The notes under the pieces are model-generated. The model was not told where the DNA came from, did no database searches, and saw nothing but the letters and a program-made list of their open reading frames with translations. Shown here piece by piece: positions 11,528-20,765 of a DNA stretch of 64,000 nucleotides. Position 1 is the stretch's first letter. Every line of letters begins with the position of its first letter. The stretch is from Hypomyces perniciosus (Eukaryota; Ascomycota; Sordariomycetes; Hypocreales; Hypocreaceae). Location: positions 3,127,501 through 3,191,500 of the forward strand of contig SPDT01000006.1 of assembly GCA_008477525.1 (NCBI GenBank). The letters run 5' to 3'. Made by a program: the position numbers and the translations under genes.

Positions 11528-12031
11528 TTCTAATGAACCATGCCTCGGTTTTTATTTGAGAGAGATGGGAGTAATGGATTTCAAATGTTCATTGTACGAC
11601 GGAGTTTGGGCGTTGGGTTAACGGACTTTATAGAATGCGGGCCAGGGCCATTTTCGAGACGAGATGATGTACAAACATACATACATACATACCACGATAA
11701 ATACCAATTTCCTAGGAAATTAATTAACATGAAATTCAATACCATTTTTTTACGCAATGATCTCTGTTGTGGTAGTATGGCACGCCCATATCTTCTTCCT
11801 CGACTCCAATATCCCCATCTCACCAAGGCTCAGCTCAGCCAAATGCCTACAGTTACGTGAGTCCTGATAGCAGTCCATTCATCATACACACATATCACGT
11901 TCGCATCGGTTATAAAAAATTGGGGGGGCGAGGATAATAATGAAAAGAGCGATAAAAATGAATGCAAAAAAAAAAGGTAATTTCAACAAAAAAGAATTGC
12001 CTGGACACCTCAATCTTGGAAATATAGGAAA
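11528..12031. other. Intergenic region before the tRNA
   Basis: 3' region of the CCC1-type gene. It has a CATA repeat at about 11675-11690 and A-rich tracts near 11960-11990. No gene seen. Confidence 0.6.
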
Positions 12032-12128
12032 AGCCCGATGCGGGGGTCGAACCCGCAACCTTGAGATTGCAACATCAGAACGTGTGCCTCGTAAGAGTCT
12101 CACGCTCTACCGATTGAGCTAACCGGGC
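12032..12128 (-). tRNA. tRNA-Lys(CTT) with a 24-nt intron
   Basis: Read on the minus strand from 12128 this folds as a standard cloverleaf: acceptor stem GCCCGGT pairs with ATCGGGC, D arm GCTC/GAGC, anticodon stem TGAGA/TCTCA with loop CTCTTAA, T arm GCGGG-TTCGACC-CCCGC, discriminator T73. The anticodon is CTT (12095-12093). A 24-nt intron (12068-12091) sits directly after position 37, the canonical eukaryotic tRNA intron site. The mature length is 73 nt without CCA. Decodes AAG (lysine). It lies exactly at the edge of the AT-rich accessory island. Confidence 0.96.
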
Positions 12129-12485
12129 GATGCCAGGTTACTGTTGTTTTGGGCTGAGCTAATTTTCTACTATGTAGTGAATGGTTCAGAATGTGTGGGT
12201 GTGGCGTTGCGGGGGCTTTGTAGGGTAGGGTCGAGTATAAAAGTTTGAACCCCAACACAACACCATGAAGACTCTTGTGAGATTGATGAGGACAATGAAT
12301 TTGGATAGAATAAGCACCGCAGACAGTAGCTCATCGCAGAGACTATACAATACCCCTCATTCAACTACCCGATCAAACGCAAGCAATAAGAATCCTACCA
12401 GTTCTCCCTTCTCTTTCTCTTTTTCCTTACAACCTTCTACCATGTAAGAGCTCCATATCTTGTCATTCATTGCCTTCATACATTT
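12129..12485. other. Intergenic region, start of the accessory island
   Basis: No gene recognised. The only open frames are short and on both strands. Confidence 0.5.
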
Positions 12486-13060
12486 CTACGGGAAATAAAT
12501 AGAGATGGATGACAGGTGCCAACGGCTATCAGGATTCGGGCTTCCTCTGTTGGTGTCCGCTATTGCCCTATAGTTTCCCGGCCAGCCATTTATACTGTCG
12601 TGGAAACCAGACGCGTTTCCTGTACATCTGGAATTCGACCCCAGATTAAAATCTCCTTCGTATTCCACGTACCTAGTATTCTGAACAGTCGGGTTTACGT
12701 TAGTTGCCTTATTATCCCGAAATACAGACCATGGATTGCTCGGAATTTCCGGTCCCCCTTTTAAGGAGGTTAAGATCTCATTGCCCACAGTTCTAACAAG
12801 CATTAGAACTTTAGCGGTCTTGACCCCTGTGTAGTTACGGAAGACGAGCTTGTCGTCAACGGTTAGACTATAAGGCAGAGGGATTGGACTTTCACAAGCA
12901 TCCTGTTTCTGTCCCGTGGAGGAATTAAAATACGCCGGGGTTCCTGGTCTTCAAGGGAACTAAAATAAGCCGAAAGGAAAGTCCGAGTCTAGGCGCCGCA
13001 GCTACGGTAAAAGCTAGCAGGGAAAAAGTTAGGATTACAGGGAATACAGGCGCTCTATCT
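12486..13060 (-). pseudogene. Remnant of a secreted-protein gene (unrecognised family)
   Basis: On the minus strand a 155-codon frame is open from 12950 to the stop at 12486 but has no ATG near its beginning. Its product looks protein-like (RPGTPAYFNSSTGQKQDACE; KLVFRNYTGVKTAKVLMLVR; NPWSVFRDNKATNVNPTVQ) with N-glycosylation sites. Immediately upstream, in a frame shifted by one nucleotide, is a signal-peptide-like hydrophobic run (VFPVILTFSLLAFTVAAAP, about 13000-13057) that also lacks a Met. The simplest reading is a secreted-protein gene broken by at least one frameshift and loss of its start. A live gene with unresolved upstream exons is the alternative. No family recognised. Confidence 0.4.
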
Positions 13061-13336
13061 ACACTATCGCACCTGGGGGGTGTGTCACATAGCATATAAG
13101 GTCACTTATCCACGCATATGTTGTGGAGCTTCACTTTTGCTGGATTTGTGGTCTGACACATCCCTAATAATAGTGTATATAAATCTATATCTCTATATTA
13201 AAAACAAGACATAAACATATGGAAGAAGAGAAAGATGTTTAGGGGCGTATTGTCAATTAATCTTCACCAGAATCTCTCCTACTTTTGACCTGCTGTAATT
13301 GATGCCGATATTCTGACCAGGTGTCGAGCTAACCAT
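12951..13336. other. Island spacer
   Basis: Apart from the signal-peptide-like piece described for the remnant, nothing recognisable. AT-rich around 13170-13260. Confidence 0.4.
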
Positions 13337-14370
13337 TTAGGACGAGGGCAGCTGAGAGGTCGTTCCCGTAATGCCATTCAAAATGAACGACAGAATGAGG
13401 TCGTCATGCTCATCATAAAGATGGTACACGGCCCCAACATACCCATATTTGATCAGGTCTTGCAGGCAATCTGCCATCATCGAACCGATCGCATCCTGCG
13501 AATCATCGCCACCGGCGCTGATGGTACTGAAGAGATTGGTCCAGCTTGAGAACAACCCGGTATTAAGCTGTGCAGCAATTGCAATGGCATCAACTGTTGA
13601 ACCGTCGGGCTGGGCAATACCGCCGTTGATTATATCCCTGCTAAAGCTTGATGCAGCTGTGTTGACCATATTGCTGATTACTCGTGGAAACGACATTGTG
13701 ATTACATAGCTGATTGGATGTTGACCACTCTGAGTAAATCCGGTGCCTCGAAATAGTCTTAAGACGCGATTGCGAAGGCGCCTCGACTGGATCAGCTGCC
13801 CAAATGTGAGAGCGCGAGTTGTGAGATCCCGAGTTGTGAGGTCGCGAGCGTGTTCCCTTTTGTTATTGCCTTCCGCCTCAGTCGGAGTCTTCGCAAACCC
13901 TTCAGGAAGAGGAAAGCTTTCTAGTGAGGTGGGATCCTCCCATTCAAAGACGCTGTTTTTTGTAAAATCGAGATCAGGAACCGTTTTATTGTCGTGCTCA
14001 TCCCGCTTCCATCCGGCGACGCCCTGGATATTGGCATCCAGCCAACCATTATCATAATAGAACCATCCATTTTGACAACGGGCTGCAAGTTGGTCGAAGG
14101 AGGTTAATAAGGTTCCAGTCGCCACTGTACGTCCGTCTGACTTGATTTCGGCGCGGCAATCGTAATATTGATAAGACGATATCGAGGTCGGGACATCGAC
14201 CCAGTCACCGTGGTCGGCACGGGTTAACCTCTGAAGGAGTGAAGTGAGTGCCACCACACAGTTTTGGTGGAACTTGACGCCAGAACCTGACCAACATCCA
14301 AATTTAATATTGGCGCTTGCAGTTGGTAGAATCGAAACTGCAAAGGCAGAGGCCGCGAAAGTTTTCTATC
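13337..14370 (-). CDS. Orphan secreted protein, two-part, 5' exon unresolved
   Basis: Open frame on the minus strand from a putative acceptor TAG at 14371-14373 to the stop at 13337, about 344 codons. It begins KTFAASAFAVSILPTASA, a typical signal-peptide core and Ala-X-Ala cleavage site, then mature NIKFGCWSGSGVKFHQNC. Four cysteines in the first 100 mature residues suggest a small disulfide-bonded domain. A linker with a Lys-Arg (Kex2-like) site and a doubled motif (DLTTRDLTTRALTFG) separates it from a C-terminal part that carries one more cysteine (MMADCLQDL) and ends ILNGITGTTSQLPSS. No ATG precedes the signal core in frame, so either a tiny first exon lies upstream across the repeat at 14371-14499 or the start has been lost. 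Family not recognised; an effector-like secreted protein is an inference only. Confidence 0.5.
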
Positions 14371-14499
14371 AATCACACATCAACAGTATGAGGGCTCATT
14401 GGCAGGTGCATAAATGATAGAATTCGACACTCTTGCTGATCCCAAGTTAGGTGGGAAAAGCGGCTGCTTAAATATATGGAAACTTGCTAACTAATTGAT
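14371..14499 (+). repeat. Dispersed repeat, copy 1
   Basis: About 130 bp matching 18544-18671 in direct orientation. Exact shared blocks include CTCTTGCTGATCC (14430-14442), AAGTTAGGTGGGAAAAG (14444-14460) and CTGCTTAAATATAT (14464-14477), all at the same offset of 4172 bp. It lies directly upstream of the orphan secreted gene. Confidence 0.85.
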
Positions 14500-16160
14500 C
14501 ATGACCATCCGGATCTAGGAAATCTAGGAAATCTAGCTGTCATGATATCGTCATTGACTTACGGATCCGGCTGTTATTGCAAGCTAGTTGGGAATCAGGG
14601 AATGTGCGTTGGAATGAGGGAATGTGTAATGTTGTGGAATGTGCCGTGATGTGGAACTATCCGTTACTGAGGTTGACATTTTCCAATGCATCTTGTCGAG
14701 TGGCCTGGGAATGAATGTCGAAACGAAAGTAGATTATTGTCCTGGATATTGAGGTTAGAGGATACTTTCTAATGGAAGACATCACACTCTTTATACTACA
14801 ACGTCTTTATAGCAGAATCTTACCAGCATATATACCCACCCCGATAAGGAGTATAAAGAGCAACACATTACCAAATAGTAACTATTTTTGCTGTTGCCTA
14901 ACTCCGTAAGCATGTGGCAAACTAATACGAATAATAATAAGCTACGGTGAAGGAGGATAGGGTTGGACTTGTTGCTCCTCTAACCATATCCACCAATTAG
15001 CAGTTTCTCTGACCTATTAGAAGCAACATACTGAATCCATTATTTCCTATCTGAAGTAATTATGCTTCCCTCCCTTGTGGAGTGTAAGGATCATGAGCCC
15101 TGGCGTAAGTTTGTATACTAAAATATCACTGCCGAGTCAGATACTACGAGTATTAGACAGGAGATAAATTCTAACCGTTCCAACCACGGGCTTATGCTTA
15201 TTCCCGGCTTAATATGATACACTCTTAGCCGGGTCCAAAATACTATAAAACTAGGACCCGGAAGAAATGTTAGATATTGCCCTTTCTAAGCTTAAATGCT
15301 ATATTGAAGTAGAATAACGACACATAAATAGTAGTGAATATAAATACAGAAACTTCAGCCATTGCTATATAACATGACGTAAGTCGTACCGTAGAAAGCC
15401 ATATACTTTCATTTAATATATCCACTCCCAATGCAGTCTCTTTAACGCGCAGAGCCTATATTGCAGCCTCTTATTTATCAAATATCTTATCAATCATATC
15501 CTTATAGTCTAGATAAATTGAATTAAACTACCTGTTAATAAAGACCTTGCCTAGGGCGTCTATATACTGTAGCCTTGAGTAATAAATAGCTTATACTATA
15601 GGCAGCCTATTATCTGGGAGCTTATCTACCAGCAGTAGTACTTCTGTCGGATCTAGCTGTTAAGCGTAACCGCAATACGCGAGGAATCCTCTCAATTGAA
15701 GCTAACTAGAAAACTAGAAAATGCGAGTAGGAAATTGTATTGTGGGTACAGGTTATGGTTTGGGTTGCGTGATAAAAGAGATAATAGCCGAATACGAACA
15801 ATACGAGAGCTTCTTGATTGCCCTACAACTTAACCTTTGGGCCCTTATTACAGTAAATAATAATAGCAGAAGGCCTTATACAGGCAATAGTAAAAGAGAA
15901 GCCGATAGCTTTACTAACAGCATTAATATCCTTAGTGGTTACATAATTTAAGTAATTTAGATAAAATATCTTATATATTAAAGATTTTATATGCTAGGCT
16001 AAGAAAATCGGATACCGGCAATAATAGCTGCAAATCTACACGAACCTACTTTTTTGGATATAATTTATGATATAATGGATGTATTATAGGACCACCCTGA
16101 AATTAGATATTAATTATTAGATACGTATAAATTTAGTACGAGCCGTGATCAGGCGTTTAC
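14500..16160. other. AT-rich, TpA-rich degraded DNA (RIP-like)
   Basis: No gene. Stops are dense in all frames and TA dinucleotides are very frequent, as left by repeat-induced point mutation of old transposons. Tandem ATCTAGGAA units occur at 14513-14536 and GGAATGTG units at about 14597-14650. I could not identify the parent element. Confidence 0.55.
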
Positions 16161-16167
16161 CCGTAAG

Positions 16168-16380
16168 GCCATACGAGGTTGCAGGCGCAAATATTCCCGG
16201 TGGGGCTGGTACCAGCAGGGGCCCTGGACAAGGGCCTAGCAAGGGTGCCTTTGTGCCTCGATGAGCGTTTATAACGGATTTTACTCAGTGCACTGGCCGA
16301 TTGACAACTCCGTTTAGATCTCGAGCCCTGTCGGTACCAGCCCCACTGGACCACTTAATACCCCGGGGACCTCGTATGTA
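16168..16380. mobile_element. Foldback / MITE-like element with inverted arms
   Basis: A GC-richer patch of about 210 bp in AT-rich DNA. The arms are inverted repeats: GTGGGGCTGGTACC at 16200-16213 matches the reverse complement at 16333-16346 perfectly (14 bp). ATACGAGGT at 16171-16179 matches 16369-16377 (9 bp). The arms are interrupted by short mismatched stretches and enclose about 120 nt of unique sequence. No coding capacity. Confidence 0.6.
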
Positions 16381-17870
16381 AGGCGTATGTTAGAGGGTCT
16401 CTGCTTAGAAGAATGTGGTTAAATCTTACTGATGATTACAGTTTTCGCCCTAATATTTCTCCTGACAAAAAGGTGTAGCAATACGGAGTACTTCGTAAAA
16501 TACCACTGGGGGTAATATACTCCGTAGTCTACGATGCCCTGTTAAAATCTCACACGTAAGCACTTGCTAAGGATACAGTCCGTGAATCTAGAATGATAAC
16601 GCACAAACGGACCCACTCTGACCTTTGCAAGGTTTTTTTTTTTTCTTCTTTTCTCTCTCTTTTCTTTTTTGCGAATTATGCGTAGCTTGTCACGGAGAAA
16701 TTCGTGCTTACGCCGTAAGCAACGACGAACATGGACTCCCTTGTGTTCCTCAACTGGGTGTCAGGAGACAAAATGTGATATTAGAACGACAACTAGTCAT
16801 GTGGTCCTGAATGTGTATAAATAAAGAGCCCTCCCACAAATAGGAGGAGAAGCTCAGAGATCAATATGGTTTCAAGTTGACCCCCAAATACTCATCTACT
16901 GCGTGTCTCTAGCTAGTCTTCTTCCAACCTCTATCACTCTTCTCTTATCAATATCTAGTTTATTAATACTAGGTGTAGATCTAGGAATAGGAGAAAATAG
17001 GAAAAGGAGAGCAATGCATGATACGATATGTTTGCGTATAGCAGTGGGAAGATGGGCAGTGAAATAACTTATGCGATGTTCAAGCAGCTGGCCTAAGAGC
17101 GTGGGAGAGGAGTGTTCTTTGTAAATGCAATATTACTTTAATGTAAAGTATATAGTCAGTGGTTTGTAAATAAGGCAGGGGAAGTGGCATCCCAATCCCA
17201 TCTCCATTGATCTCTTCAACTGATGTTCAAGTGGTGCCTTTCTAAACGTCCGCAGCCAGAGCTACATGCGAACCATTCACAATATACTTCAAGTTTATCA
17301 ACTCAAACACCAGTGAAGAATGGACTTACGACGACTGGACAGATGCGCTGGGATCATCGCGGTCCGGAAAACAAGCCAAACGTCAAATTAAAACGTGTAT
17401 TTATATTCACGTGCTCAAAAACCTCGATGAGCCCACCATAACCTCTCAACTCGTGGTTTTATTTTCCTGCAGACAAGGTGACTCCATTATGCAGTATGAA
17501 TCACAGTCACGAAAGGCAAACGTGTAATCGCGCTTTGGGGAGGATAGCTTTGAGAAACTGCTGACCGCTTCTCTGAATAGTAACCGAATTCTCGCGAATT
17601 CTCGCAATTTCAAACATCGCTTGTTTCTCGCTTGCCCAACTACTGGACAGTTTCTCACGTTTCGTCAACGATTTAAGTGTTTTTTGAGCTCTGTATTTAC
17701 TACTTGAATTTATTCTTCTCTCCTAACGACTACTAGCCCTTATCGCGGCTAGGCTTCTGCAGACTGGTAACGAATAGTGGTATGCGGCACACCCTTTCCC
17801 CAACCCTCGAACTGCCATTTCAAAACAGCTTCTCACTCGCTACAATCACAGGGCCTCCTCTGGGTGTCAG
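16381..17870. other. Island spacer
   Basis: No gene supported. It contains two TACGGAGTA/TACTCCGTA 9-mers at 16482-16490 and 16518-16526, a T-rich tract at about 16632-16665 and scattered short frames without recognisable content. Confidence 0.5.
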
Positions 17871-18527
17871 ATGTGCAAAGCAAAGGAGATCTACTGTCGG
17901 CACAGCCAATGTCTCCGGCCCGTCGGATGGCACATCGTGGAGCCTTGTGACGCTTCGATCCTGGCCAACTACCATTTCGGAGATGGGGGCTGGATCTGGG
18001 GGCCTTTCACAAGCGGCTGCACCGTGCCCAAGATTTCTCAGAGACAGAGATGCAAGTATGCGAGCTGTACGAACTGTGTACTGAGATCGATGAATTTTAC
18101 GCTGTCATGCTTGGAAAGTTGGACTGAGAACGCGAGAGCAAACCCGGAGTGGCAAGAGGAGAGTCCAGGAGATTCTTTGCTGCTTAGACGACGAAAGAAG
18201 GGTTTGAGAGATGAGTGGGAACAGATTTGGGAGAGCACGGGGGAGCAGCGGACACTTGTGGTTGAACCAGCGTTCCACTTTGACGCAGGAAATGCCTGGC
18301 AGACTTCTTTCGGCATGTCGAATATATCGCCGATCTTTGAGAACACGTTGAATTCCCAGATGATGACAGCCCTCGATCAACATTCTGCTGGACCATCGAA
18401 TATCGTTGGCTCGAATATCTACCCGATGCCTGAATTGATAGCCGAAGGCGGCAGCGACAACTTCGGGGGAGGAATAACGTCGGCAATGTTGAACTTTGGA
18501 ACTCCCGATCTTGATTTTGAAATCTAA
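17871..18527 (+). CDS. Orphan cysteine-rich N-terminal protein
   Basis: Open frame of 218 aa starting MCKAKEIYCRHSQC. The N-terminus resembles a loosely conserved group of fungal proteins that begin Met-Cys-Lys with a Cys/His-rich putative metal-binding part (cysteines at about residues 2, 9, 14, 26, 50, 61, 66 and 69). The C-terminal half is acidic and Gly/Asn-rich (SDNFGGGITSAMLNFGTPD). No signal peptide. Around 18050-18130 another forward frame reads like an amphipathic helix (ELCTEIDEFYAVMLGKLD), so a compensated frameshift or an intron there is possible. The dispersed repeat copy 2 begins about 15 bp after the stop. Function unknown. Confidence 0.5.
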   Translation: MCKAKEIYCRHSQCLRPVGWHIVEPCDASILANYHFGDGGWIWGPFTSGCTVPKISQRQRCKYASCTNCVLRSMNFTLSCLESWTENARANPEWQEESPGDSLLLRRRKKGLRDEWEQIWESTGEQRTLVVEPAFHFDAGNAWQTSFGMSNISPIFENTLNSQMMTALDQHSAGPSNIVGSNIYPMPELIAEGGSDNFGGGITSAMLNFGTPDLDFEI

Positions 18528-20339
18528 ATGGCGATATCCCATTAATCACAGATCAACAGTTAGTGGGCTCATAGGTGGATTAGAAATAATGAAATTCGAT
18601 GCTCTTGCTGATCCTAAGTTAGGTGGGAAAAGCTACTGCTTAAATATATAAAAACTAGCTAACCAACGAATCGTAACTCCGCAGGACCTTAACCAAATAA
18701 TGTGTTTATTATTAATATTATAATTACATTATTTAATCCAGATTCTTATTATTTCATATATACTTATATACTTTTATACAAAAACCTTTTATAAAGTATA
18801 GCTCTATTACAGCGTAACTTCATACTATCCACTCCTATCCCTTCCTATGGCAAGGTCTGAGTCAGGCCGGCCCGTTTTCGCATCGTTGTCGAGTCGCTAA
18901 CTACTTGAAGAAACCACGACGATCTGGCTCGCACCCACTCCAACAGCCGTGCTGGCGGGCCCACCGAGGATACGACGTTGCATGGCCGGCCTATGTCCAT
19001 GTCGTTGCCCTTGTGGCTTCGTTATTTCTTTACTTGGGGTTTCCAGCTTAATGGTAGGGGGATACGGCCATTGTCACTCTGTCTTCGTGTTCTTCCCGGT
19101 GCTTTTGTCGCTTGGTCTTCTTCCATCCATACCCATTGTGTAAGGCCAAATTATGCAAGTATGCGAGCAACTTAGATACATTATTTTTGCAAGCATAGAA
19201 ATCTTCGCTGGCTGTCTGGAAACTAGTGTTCCAATCCTGGATTATTAGCTTGTGCGTAAAGCTACGAAGTACATAACTACAGTAAAACCCGAGAGCCTAA
19301 TTTATCGGCTTTAAGATAGTAAGCTTTGCTAGACGCTTTCTGGAAACTATTTATGCCTTCGCATTTAGCTCCAGGAGCTGGTACAGAGTAGACTTGCATA
19401 TAAGCCCCGTCAGGCCCTAGCTGATCGGCAAGGTATCGGTTAACCCATATTCCCTGTTTAGGTCGTCAGCAACCGAATTCAGCTTTAAAGATCGACAGCG
19501 ATCCACAAATCTGTCTACTGTAAACTGCGGCTTCCCGCCTTCTATACATAAATAGTATGTACTAGCCTTTTGTAATATCGTTTACAAAGGCACGATATAC
19601 TACAGTAAGCTTCGCAAACGCATTTCATAATATCTGATGAGATCAACTATGAGATACATATAACAGGCAATGTAAGCCATAACGACTGTTTCTCAACTGA
19701 AGGCTAAATAGATGTCAGTCCTACCTTTATGTTTACCTTCCTATCCTGTAGTATGAGGAATATCCACTTTGGAGTTGGATCAGTAGACCTGCCCAGAACA
19801 GCTAGCAGATCGTAGTCAGTAGTATTCTGAGACAGTCAGACTAAGATGGTCAGACTATTCCTGCTTTAATACTCCGTACAGTAGCGAGGTCTGTGTAATT
19901 AGCCTTTCATCCACTATTACTGCCGATTCAAGTCTGTAGTGGAGTAATGAAAGTACTATTATCCTCCATGGAAACTTCTGTTCCGTTAGGATCCCTGCAA
20001 GTGGTTGTGCTAGTGCCATAGTACACTCGGATACCGCTTCGACGTCGCGGGCTTTTACAACAAAACAACCCGAAGGCCAAGCGCCGGATATTGGTTGATT
20101 TTGCGAGTCCGCCTAGCAACGGGAGCAGAACTCGGGAATTACATGGTACAGTACTTGGAAGGGTTGCACTAATCTCGTATCGAACGACGTATCGGAGTTC
20201 GTACTTATTAGTAGTAAGGCTATCGGATTTAAGGCTAAATAAAACTGGGGAATAATTATTCTCACTTTATAACCCATATGGGGTATACCGGGCTTGCAAG
20301 TTAGTAGGCTAGTCTGTCCTTGCGTCGGTATACTACTAA
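18528..20339. other. Island spacer, largely degraded
   Basis: After the repeat at 18544-18671 the DNA is strongly AT-rich (18680-18820). A GC-richer patch (18860-19150) and TpA-rich decayed sequence (19170-20160) follow. One TACTCCGTA lies at 19870-19878. No gene supported. Confidence 0.5.
18544..18671 (+). repeat. Dispersed repeat, copy 2
   Basis: Direct copy of 14371-14499. The shared exact blocks are at 18602-18614, 18616-18632 and 18636-18649. One single-base length difference occurs near the left end. It begins just after the orphan gene stop at 18527. Confidence 0.85.
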
Positions 20340-20765
20340 GATATTATTCTGTTTGTCGGCTTCGCGGCCCCGTCTCTTGTTCTGGCCAACTTCCACGTCA
20401 CCACTGTCGACAGTTCCGTTTTGACCTCGGGAACAACCCAGGATCACTGGACTGAATACTCGGCCTGCCCTTCCAACTACTGGAACTGCAAGTGTTTGGC
20501 CAATGGCGACCGCAGAGGGATTGTGGACGGCAAACCTTCCAACAACTTCTTCAGTGTTCGCAACTTCTGTGGCATGAAGAAGCTTGATTTCTACAAGAGC
20601 AAAGACGGCAGCTACTCGGATATGTATGAGGCTGGTGGCAATGGCAAGGTTATTGGATCTTGTTATAACAACGATGGCGATAGGGGCAAGCAGTGCCCTA
20701 TTGCTTTTGGTTCTGCATATTCTCAGGGGGGCATGGTTTGCTACTCTTATGTTTGTGGCAATTAA
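20340..20765 (+). CDS. Small cysteine-rich secreted protein, 5' end unresolved
   Basis: Frame open from 20340 (an in-frame TAA ends at 20339) to the stop at 20763-20765, about 141 codons. It begins with a signal-peptide core (IILFVGFAAPSLVLA, then NFHVTT) and continues to a mature domain of about 124 residues with eight cysteines (SAC, NCKC, NFC, GSC, KQC, MVC, YVC), an even number fitting four disulfides. Gly/Asn/Tyr-rich, ending YSYVCGN. No ATG lies before the signal core in frame. I tested splicing from the ATG at 20278, but the phases do not fit any available acceptor. Either the start was mutated or a first exon lies further upstream. No family recognised; effector candidate by features only. 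Confidence 0.5.
   Translation, partial: DIILFVGFAAPSLVLANFHVTTVDSSVLTSGTTQDHWTEYSACPSNYWNCKCLANGDRRGIVDGKPSNNFFSVRNFCGMKKLDFYKSKDGSYSDMYEAGGNGKVIGSCYNNDGDRGKQCPIAFGSAYSQGGMVCYSYVCGN

Noticed and set aside
19170..20160. Possible retrotransposon coding remnant on the minus strand
   Set aside because: Fragments look faintly protein-like but with stops in every frame and no recognisable motif; I could not support an element type.
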